Shown here: positions 23,186-29,510 of the stretch, one piece after another | Numbering within the stretch: position 1 is the stretch's first letter | Layout: every line of letters starts with the position of its first letter | Assembly: GCA_017618935.1 (NCBI GenBank) | Contig: JAFZTG010000160.1 | Span: 1 to 29,510 of the forward strand | Direction of reading: 5' to 3' | Origin: Bacteroidales bacterium | GTDB taxonomy: Bacteria > Bacteroidota > Bacteroidia > Bacteroidales > UBA1715 | Length of the DNA stretch: 29,510 nucleotides | The notes under the pieces: generated by a model | Databases searched by the model: none | What the model was told of the DNA's origin: nothing | What the model saw: the letters and a program-made list of their open reading frames with translations, nothing else | Program-made: the position numbers and the translations under genes

Positions 23186-26026
23186 ATGAAAAAACTATTC
23201 TTTCCTTTCATCGTTGCAATCTTCGGCTTGTTCAGTTGTACAAGACCCGAAGTGACTGAAATTCAAAATGGTGTGCAAGTCAAGACGGATTCGTGCGTCG
23301 TGCAAGTGCAGTTTTACAAAGATGACGTGGTTCGTGTGCAAAAATGTCCGCTCAACGGAACATTGGAGAAAAAAAGTTTGATGGTTGTGGTTGATTCCTT
23401 GGAACAAGTCTCGTTCCGAACAGTCAAGCGGTCAAAATTCGTACTTATCGAATCAACCGAGTTGAGTGTGAAAATTGACGCCCAAACGGGTGCCATCACC
23501 TACAAAAACGATGGGAAAGAAATCGTTTCTGAAAAAGGTTTTGCCGATTTCACGCCATACATAAATGAAAAGAACGGCGAAAATGCATTGAGCGTCGGAC
23601 AAACATTCACGCTTGCCGACGGCGAGGCTATTTATGGTCTGGGACAAAACCAGAGCGGTATTCTCAATTATCGCGGACATTCAGAAAAACTCGTACAAAC
23701 CAACACCGACGCGGTTATCCCGTTTATTTGGTCAACGGCAGGATTCGGTATCTTGTGGGATAATTATTCAAAAACGACATTCAACGACGATGAGAATGGT
23801 TGCACGCTTTGGTCGGAAGTTGCCGACAATCTTGACTACTACGTGATTGTTGACGACGATGCCGACGACATAATTTCCGGCTACCGTTATCTTACGGGCA
23901 AAGCGCCGATGTTCGGCAAATGGGCGTATGGCTATTGGCAGTCAAAGGAACATTATCATACACAGGCAGAATACATTGCAATTGCAAAAAAATATAGAAA
24001 ACTCGGCTATCCTATCGACGTGCTGATTCAAGATTGGAACTGGTGGGGCGGTTTGCACGATTGGGGAGGTATGTACTTTGACAAAGACCGCTATCCGAAT
24101 CCCAAGGCAATGGTTGACGAGGTGGAAGCAATGCATTTCCATACGATGATTTCGTGCTGGCCGTGCGTCGGTCCAGATGCGCCGATGTACAAGGACTTTG
24201 CCGAAAAAGGATATTTATTCAACAAAAAAGGTTGGGGCGATTTCAAATACTATGACCCGTTCAATCCCGAAGCAACGAAATTATACTATGAATACCTGAA
24301 AAACGGTGTGGCTTCGTGTGGTTGGGACGGCTACTGGTTTGATTCCACAGAACCCGACATCACCAACGCACTTACAAAAGAATCGACAGAATATGATTTG
24401 AAGACCACGGGACGGAATTATCTTGGCTCGTGGGATAGATATCTGAACGCATTCTCGCTTGTGGAAATGACGCAAATCCACGATTTGCTGAAGGCAGACG
24501 CTCTCAAGTCGGAAAAGCCACAACGACAATATATATTGACTCGCTCAACATACGCCGGTCAACAACGTGCGGCGGCAGTTACGTGGAGTGGCGACATTGG
24601 CGCAGCATGGGATATTTACAAGAATCAGATTGTTGCCGGACTGAACCACAGCGTTGCCGGTGTGCCATACTGGACATTCGACGTAGGCGCATTCGTGCTG
24701 AGTTCATACGAAGGCGTATTCAGCAACGACATCAAAGACCCTGCATATCAGGAATTATACACCCGTATGTTCCAATTCTGCTCGTTCTGTCCGATTTTCC
24801 GTTCCCATGGTTCCGAAACGCCACGTGAGATTTGGGAATTTGGCGAATTTACACCGACGTTGGTTAAATTCGACCAACTTCGTTATCGCTTGATTCCGTA
24901 CATTTATTCAAATGCGTGGAAAATCTACAATGACGATTACACCATTATGCGTCCGTTGGCAATGGATTTCAAGGATAAAAAGACATACAACATTAAAGAT
25001 GAATATATGTTCGGAAATGCATTTTTGGTTGCTCCTGTCACTGAATTCCAAAAATATCGTGCTCCGCAACGAAGTGTTGAAGTTCCAGCATCGGTTTTCA
25101 CCACAAATGACGGTAAACCGGGACTACATGTAACGTTCTACAAAGACAATCAATACAAAGAACAGACACTCGACACAACGCTTGAAAAGATTGACTTGTT
25201 CTGGTACTGCGAACGTCCAAGTTACGTAACCGACACCATGTTCTCCATTCGTTTTGAAGGAAAAATCACCGTTCCCGAAACGGGCGTATATCGGTTCCAC
25301 ATAAAGAACTTCGACCAAAAACGTATGGTGATTGACGGCAAGGAAATCAAGATGAACGACGGCGGAACGGAGAAATACTTCGAGCCAATCACATTGGAAG
25401 CAGGAAAAGCATACGATTTCTTTTTTGAAACCGCAAACTCATCGTCGGGTGCTGCTCGTTCCATCCTCTGTTGGAAAACACCGTCGATGTTAGCCGAAGA
25501 TGCAAAACCAATCATAATGGGTGAGACAAAGACGACTCGTGAGGTGTATTTACCTGACGGGGCTTCATGGTACGACTTCTGGACTGGTAAGAAATACGAA
25601 GGTGGAAAAACCGTGGGGGCAAATGCCGAAATTGAGACAATGCCGTTGTTCGTAAAAGCCGGTTCTATCGTTCCTATGGCCTTTGCTAAACAATATGCTA
25701 CAGAATATCCCGACAGCGTACTTGAAATTCGCATCTATGCAGGTGCCGACGGCGAATTTACATTGTACGAGGACGAAAATGACAACTACAACTACGAAAA
25801 AGGCATGTACGCGACCATTGAGTTCGAATGGGACGACGAGGAACAAACCATCACCATTGACGAACGAAAAGGAATGTTCCCTGGAATGTTGCAAAAACGC
25901 AGTTTCATTTTGAGAATTGTTGACAAAGGCATAGCAAACGGCGTGTTCGACTCACATTTACATGGTGATCTTGAGCGCTGTAAAACAATCACATACGACG
26001 GAACAAAACAAAGTATCAAATTATAA
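23186..26026 (+). CDS. GH31 glycosidase lipoprotein with PA14 insert
   Basis: A 946-residue lipoprotein (lipobox GLFSC, Cys18). A GH31 N-terminal beta-sandwich (about 30-240, GEAIYGLGQNQSG) precedes the (beta/alpha)8 catalytic barrel (about 245-600). The likely nucleophile is D386 in WFDSTEPD and the acid/base D470 in WSGDIG; FDVGAF follows as usual. A PA14 sugar-binding domain (about 645-770) is inserted in the C-terminal beta domain, which resumes at EVYLPDGASWYDFWTGK. Bacteroidota GH31 enzymes with PA14 include alpha-xylosidases that strip xylose from xyloglucan oligosaccharides; this fits the GH74 gene nearby, but alpha-glucosidase activity cannot be excluded. Confidence 0.92.
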   Translation: MKKLFFPFIVAIFGLFSCTRPEVTEIQNGVQVKTDSCVVQVQFYKDDVVRVQKCPLNGTLEKKSLMVVVDSLEQVSFRTVKRSKFVLIESTELSVKIDAQTGAITYKNDGKEIVSEKGFADFTPYINEKNGENALSVGQTFTLADGEAIYGLGQNQSGILNYRGHSEKLVQTNTDAVIPFIWSTAGFGILWDNYSKTTFNDDENGCTLWSEVADNLDYYVIVDDDADDIISGYRYLTGKAPMFGKWAYGYWQSKEHYHTQAEYIAIAKKYRKLGYPIDVLIQDWNWWGGLHDWGGMYFDKDRYPNPKAMVDEVEAMHFHTMISCWPCVGPDAPMYKDFAEKGYLFNKKGWGDFKYYDPFNPEATKLYYEYLKNGVASCGWDGYWFDSTEPDITNALTKESTEYDLKTTGRNYLGSWDRYLNAFSLVEMTQIHDLLKADALKSEKPQRQYILTRSTYAGQQRAAAVTWSGDIGAAWDIYKNQIVAGLNHSVAGVPYWTFDVGAFVLSSYEGVFSNDIKDPAYQELYTRMFQFCSFCPIFRSHGSETPREIWEFGEFTPTLVKFDQLRYRLIPYIYSNAWKIYNDDYTIMRPLAMDFKDKKTYNIKDEYMFGNAFLVAPVTEFQKYRAPQRSVEVPASVFTTNDGKPGLHVTFYKDNQYKEQTLDTTLEKIDLFWYCERPSYVTDTMFSIRFEGKITVPETGVYRFHIKNFDQKRMVIDGKEIKMNDGGTEKYFEPITLEAGKAYDFFFETANSSSGAARSILCWKTPSMLAEDAKPIIMGETKTTREVYLPDGASWYDFWTGKKYEGGKTVGANAEIETMPLFVKAGSIVPMAFAKQYATEYPDSVLEIRIYAGADGEFTLYEDENDNYNYEKGMYATIEFEWDDEEQTITIDERKGMFPGMLQKRSFILRIVDKGIANGVFDSHLHGDLERCKTITYDGTKQSIKL

Positions 26027-26030
26027 CACA

Positions 26031-26068
26031 CAAAAGTCCCTGCTTTTTATTCAGGGACTTTTGTTTTT
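26031..26068 (+). terminator. Strong terminator after the GH31 gene
   Basis: A perfect 12-bp stem (26031-26042 with 26052-26063), 9-nt loop and TTTTT tail (26064-26068), starting 4 nt beyond the GH31 stop. Confidence 0.93.
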
Positions 26069-26071
26069 CCC

Positions 26072-26079
26072 TATTTTTG
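26072..26079 (+). promoter_or_regulatory. -7 box of the chagasin-like gene
   Basis: TATTTTTG fits TAnnTTTG, 15 nt before the ATG at 26095 and right after the GH31 terminator; no clear -33 box. Confidence 0.5.
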
Positions 26080-26094
26080 TAGAAACATTTTGCA

Positions 26095-26454
26095 ATGAAA
26101 ACGACAAAAAACATCATACTATCTTTACTATCAATGATTGGACTGACTTCATTCACGTGCGACGAAGAGAAACGCCCCGACTACAAAGTTTCGGTAAACG
26201 ACACCATACAAATCTCGTTGCCCTACACCGCTGGTACAGGCTATATGTGGTATTGGAACAAAAACGAAGATTCGTTGCTTGACAGCGTTTCGGTGGAAAC
26301 CATCTACAATACAGAATTAGTGGGCGGTGCTGGCACGCAAGTGTGGAATTTCGTCGCAAAAAAAACGGGAAAATGCACTCTTGAATTTGAGTACAAACGC
26401 CCGTGGGAACAAGGAGAAGGCACAAAGAAAGAATTTATTGTCAAGGTGAAATAA
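26095..26454 (+). CDS. Chagasin-type cysteine protease inhibitor lipoprotein (I42)
   Basis: A 119-residue lipoprotein (Cys22 in SFTC). The three chagasin/ICP loops that plug papain-like active sites are visible: TAGTGYMW at 45-52 (equivalent to NPTTGY), VGGAGTQVW at 76-84 (GxxGG region) and YKRPW at 100-104 (RPW). The fold is a small Ig-like beta sandwich. Such inhibitors block C1 cysteine peptidases, either the host's or the cell's own secreted enzymes. No C1 peptidase gene is in the window. It has its own -7 box and is isolated by the GH31 terminator, so it is probably an independent unit. Confidence 0.87.
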   Translation: MKTTKNIILSLLSMIGLTSFTCDEEKRPDYKVSVNDTIQISLPYTAGTGYMWYWNKNEDSLLDSVSVETIYNTELVGGAGTQVWNFVAKKTGKCTLEFEYKRPWEQGEGTKKEFIVKVK

Positions 26455-26595
26455 TCGTTAAGCACTCTCCTTTTCTTATTGTTACAAACAAATTGTTTAT
26501 AAAAGTGTAAAAAAAACACTTAGAGATAGTAATGGTTTCATTATAATTTCTTTTCTTTGAATAAATTTAACAAATTCATAATTGAAAGAAATTTT

Positions 26596-28458
26596 ATGAA
26601 TAAACTTTTACAAGTTTCTTGTCTTGTTCTAATTCCGTTTCTTGCGTTGGCTGAACCACCAAAGCCAAGTGTTATTGTACGCGACACCTCGGCGACGCAC
26701 AGGCAGCACAAAAATCATCTCGGAAAATATAACGGGAAAAAAGGAATTACAAACTTCGGCGTCACGGGTAATTACCGTGGAATGTTGTACTACCGCAATA
26801 TGAACGATTTGTTCGACGGTACCTATTCCGAAGAAAAAATGTTACTCTCGACCAACGATGGTGGCCGTCAGTCGCAATTGGAACTCGATGTTGTGGCTCG
26901 ACCAACGTCAACCACATCGTTCCGTACGGATTTTTATCTGTATTCGCCTATGCGCGGTGCGGGCTACAACGAAAATGAGACTGGTTTGCAGCTGGGTGTG
27001 AACTTGGACGGTCAAATGAATTATGAACACGCAAAAATCAGTTTCCGTCTTGGTGGTTTGCAATACACCCGTTTGTCGAAACTGACGTTCGGTGCGACGG
27101 AAAACGAGGGCGAAAGCTTGTTTGAACGAAACACGTGGGATAATTTCCAAATGGCTGGTCAAAATTATGAATCGTACTATGCGCAAGGAACGATTATCCG
27201 CGATTTTCGCTGGGGAAATCAGTTCTGCCAAGGTTTGGTGGCTTCCATCTACGATTTGCCGTGGGGTTTGGAAACCCGGATTTTATATGCAAAAACTCCT
27301 AACAATGGCGGTCAGTCGTCGTATTTGGACACAATTCCAAACATTTCGTATGGTGGATTTATCCATAAGAAATTCGGACAGAATTATATTGGTGTAAATA
27401 CATTTAATTCAATAACTTACGATACTACAATCAATGGTAACGCGATTGGCTATAATATTGCCACGGTTGATTTCAGTCTTGATTTTTACAGAGATTTCAA
27501 TATCACGGGAGAATTTGGCTGTGGAAGATATGTTGAAGATGAAACATTGAACAAGTCTTACGGCGAGGCGATGGACGTGGTGCTGCTTTCTCGTCAGAAG
27601 TTGATTGGCTCTCCGTTGAAGTTGCATTTATATCGTTTGTCGCCGTCGTTTGTCAATCTTGACGGCGGTTTCAGCACATATTTGAAATCGACGGCCGGCT
27701 ACAACGGCGAAGGTGGAAGTTCGTACCCTGTTGGTGCCAATATGTCGGATGTGGATTTTATAAATGGTAACCGTCAAGGTTTGGATGTTCGTGCCGAATT
27801 TAATTTGGCTGGTTTGAAGGTGAATTTGGCAACGGGATTTTCCGAAGAAGTTGACCACCAGTCAACGTCGGTTTCGTTCGGTCACAGAATCAACGGCATC
27901 ATGTTCTCGCGCGTGTTCGCATACCAAAATTATATGGGACCGTACAGTGCCTTGACGACGAACTATCGCAGTTACTATGAAAACAATCCGTTGAATACCG
28001 ACGTGATTGATTCAAAGATTGGTTTCGCAGTTACAGAATGGAATTTGAAATATAAATTCAACATTGGAAACCGTCCGTTCTATATGTTCTATCTTGGTTC
28101 GTATGCTTCGTGTCAGGACCAGTTGGCGGTTTTGCCTGTGTTGCGGATGGAAAAATCGTATATGCGTGTTCAATATCACGAGTTGGAGGCATATTATAAA
28201 GTAAACAATAAATTGGCGTTGGATAGCTATTTCGGATTGGAGAATATGAAGGGCTCGTATGGTTATACGAAGGCACAAAACGGTGCCGCTCCTGTTCTTG
28301 AATTTGGAAAGGCAATCGGTTTGGGTGCCGATTTCGTGCTGGCACAATTGACAAACTTGTATGTCCGTGCCCGCTGGTTCGATTTCAACGACAAGCATAA
28401 TGAAAACAGTCACTATCGTGGTTTTGAAGGTTCAATTGAGTTAAAGGCAAATTTCTAA
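26596..28458 (+). CDS. Outer-membrane beta-barrel-like protein, unknown function
   Basis: A 620-residue protein with a Sec signal (MNKLLQVSCLVLIPFLALA). The mature part has a charged start (about 20-45) followed by many amphipathic strands with aromatic ends (NYRGMLYYRNM, RTDFYLYSPM, ARWFDFNDKH) and a C-terminal phenylalanine (IELKANF), the usual signal of outer-membrane barrels. ATG 26596 is chosen; an in-frame TTG at 26557 would only add a poor leader. I do not recognise the family; no TonB plug is seen, so it may be a porin-like channel or structural barrel. A second barrel-like gene follows. Confidence 0.8.
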   Translation: MNKLLQVSCLVLIPFLALAEPPKPSVIVRDTSATHRQHKNHLGKYNGKKGITNFGVTGNYRGMLYYRNMNDLFDGTYSEEKMLLSTNDGGRQSQLELDVVARPTSTTSFRTDFYLYSPMRGAGYNENETGLQLGVNLDGQMNYEHAKISFRLGGLQYTRLSKLTFGATENEGESLFERNTWDNFQMAGQNYESYYAQGTIIRDFRWGNQFCQGLVASIYDLPWGLETRILYAKTPNNGGQSSYLDTIPNISYGGFIHKKFGQNYIGVNTFNSITYDTTINGNAIGYNIATVDFSLDFYRDFNITGEFGCGRYVEDETLNKSYGEAMDVVLLSRQKLIGSPLKLHLYRLSPSFVNLDGGFSTYLKSTAGYNGEGGSSYPVGANMSDVDFINGNRQGLDVRAEFNLAGLKVNLATGFSEEVDHQSTSVSFGHRINGIMFSRVFAYQNYMGPYSALTTNYRSYYENNPLNTDVIDSKIGFAVTEWNLKYKFNIGNRPFYMFYLGSYASCQDQLAVLPVLRMEKSYMRVQYHELEAYYKVNNKLALDSYFGLENMKGSYGYTKAQNGAAPVLEFGKAIGLGADFVLAQLTNLYVRARWFDFNDKHNENSHYRGFEGSIELKANF

Positions 28459-28480
28459 TTAGATTATAATGAATTACTAT

Positions 28481-29510
28481 ATGAAAAAGATTTTCTTGTG
28501 TATCGGTCTTGCAATTTCAGGTTTGTTGGTACAAGCCCAGACTGCAAATCCTAAAATACAGTTTAACGGCGTGGCACGAGGCGATATGTCGCACAACTGG
28601 CTTTCGTCGGACGACACGACCAATGTTGACCAAAGTCTTGGCGGCGCGGCGTTGATTGACTTGCATTTGGATATTCGTCCAAGCGACGCGGTCCGTATCA
28701 GTTCCACCTTGCGTGTGAAAAATGCCATAGGCGGTTTCTGGGGACAGGGAGCTACGTTGGAATTGCGCGAAATTTCCATCAAGGGTGTTGCGGCAAAACG
28801 TATAAAATATCGTTTCGGCGACATTGATTCCCGTATGACGCCATACACTCTGTGGAACTACGACGGCGAATGTGCCAACAACGAAGCCGATGTGTTCCGT
28901 TTTATCCGCGAAATCCGTCATCAGGAAAATTTCAATTACGGCAGTTACTGGCGTAATCAAGGTGGCGATTTGTCGTGGCGACTTGGTTTTGACAAAGGTG
29001 TGGGATCAATCGATTTTACTACGTTTGCTATGAGAAACCGCAGTCTCGACGATGGAAAAACGCCAGACAGATTGCAAGCTGGCGGAACAATGAAGTTCCA
29101 TACAATCAGTAGTTCGCAGATTGGTTTTAACTATATCAATTTGTTTGATTTGCCAAAAACTGTTTCCAAAACGTATTACGAGAAATATACCAACGGCGTG
29201 GGAACGACCGATTTCAGTTTTTTCATTGGTAGAATTCATGCATTTGGCGAACTTGGATTTTCGACCATCAATTATGTAGATACAGCTGATACAAAAACAG
29301 TCAACACAAAGGGAAATTTCTTTGAAGTTGGACTTGAATATGGTTTTGTTGGTGCACATCCGTATTTGTACGGGTTACCACAGCTTAGTGCTCGCGTTTC
29401 GTTCCGTCGCGTCAATCAAAATTTCTTCAGCGCTGGTGCTCAGTCAAAACGCATAAATTATACGTCCGACGTGAATGTGTTGCCTGTTGTTGGCACAAAT
29501 TCCTACAACA
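28481..29510 (+). CDS. Second outer-membrane barrel-like protein, 3' end outside window
   Basis: The frame is open from ATG 28481 (or in-frame ATG 28469) to the window end, 343 residues visible. A Sec signal (MKKIFLCIGLAISGLLVQAQ) is followed by beta-strand-rich sequence (IQFNGVARGDMS, ALIDLHLDIRPSD, RIKYRFGDIDSRM, EVGLEYGFVG). The strand pattern suggests an outer-membrane barrel like its neighbour, from which it is separated by 22 nt, so both are likely cotranscribed. Family unknown. Codon use is GC-richer than in the left half of the window. Confidence 0.75.
   Translation, partial: MKKIFLCIGLAISGLLVQAQTANPKIQFNGVARGDMSHNWLSSDDTTNVDQSLGGAALIDLHLDIRPSDAVRISSTLRVKNAIGGFWGQGATLELREISIKGVAAKRIKYRFGDIDSRMTPYTLWNYDGECANNEADVFRFIREIRHQENFNYGSYWRNQGGDLSWRLGFDKGVGSIDFTTFAMRNRSLDDGKTPDRLQAGGTMKFHTISSSQIGFNYINLFDLPKTVSKTYYEKYTNGVGTTDFSFFIGRIHAFGELGFSTINYVDTADTKTVNTKGNFFEVGLEYGFVGAHPYLYGLPQLSARVSFRRVNQNFFSAGAQSKRINYTSDVNVLPVVGTNSYN

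Overview
The window looks like a chromosomal piece of an AT-rich Bacteroidota genome, most likely Bacteroidales. The evidence is Bacteroidota-type promoters (TTTG, about 19 bp, TAnnTTTG), near absence of Shine-Dalgarno sequences, many lipoproteins with Bacteroidota lipoboxes, a CarboxypepD_reg-like/TonB receptor, a BatA-domain protein and a type B L31. No IS element, phage gene, CRISPR array, tRNA or rRNA was seen.

Left part (1-9461). The end of a TPR protein is followed by lptC, a tiny membrane protein and a PpiD/SurA-like periplasmic foldase, an envelope-biogenesis cluster. Next come a lipoprotein of unknown role, an HU-family DNA-binding protein, a 29-residue very basic protein preceded by a strong GGAGG, a 16-bp perfect hairpin and RNase G/E (rng). 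A MORN-like repeat protein, L31 type B with a strong terminator, the SRP RNA (ffs) with a textbook promoter, tsaC and a convergent lipoprotein gene complete this part. Most of it is translation and RNA housekeeping.

Middle part (9462-16354). A TonB-dependent receptor-like gene, apparently leaderless, overlaps a BatA-domain membrane protein gene by 4 nt. They face an SDR oxidoreductase/aldehyde dehydrogenase operon on the minus strand.

Right part (16355-29510). This accessory region holds a secreted GH74-type xyloglucanase-like beta-propeller with a C-terminal pair of GWNL repeats, a secreted transglutaminase-fold protein that has lost its catalytic Cys and His, a hemolysin III/PAQR protein, a patatin-like lipase and a GH31 alpha-xylosidase-like lipoprotein with an inserted PA14 domain. 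It ends with a chagasin-type cysteine-protease inhibitor lipoprotein and two consecutive outer-membrane beta-barrel-like genes, the last cut by the window end. GH74 plus GH31 suggests use of xyloglucan from plant material, although no SusC/SusD pair is present.

The points most worth following are the GGAGG-led 29-residue ribosomal-like protein with the hairpin before rng, the degenerate transglutaminase protein, the GH74/GH31 set without a classical PUL, and repeated TGTGGYGAAA boxes in two intergenic regions.
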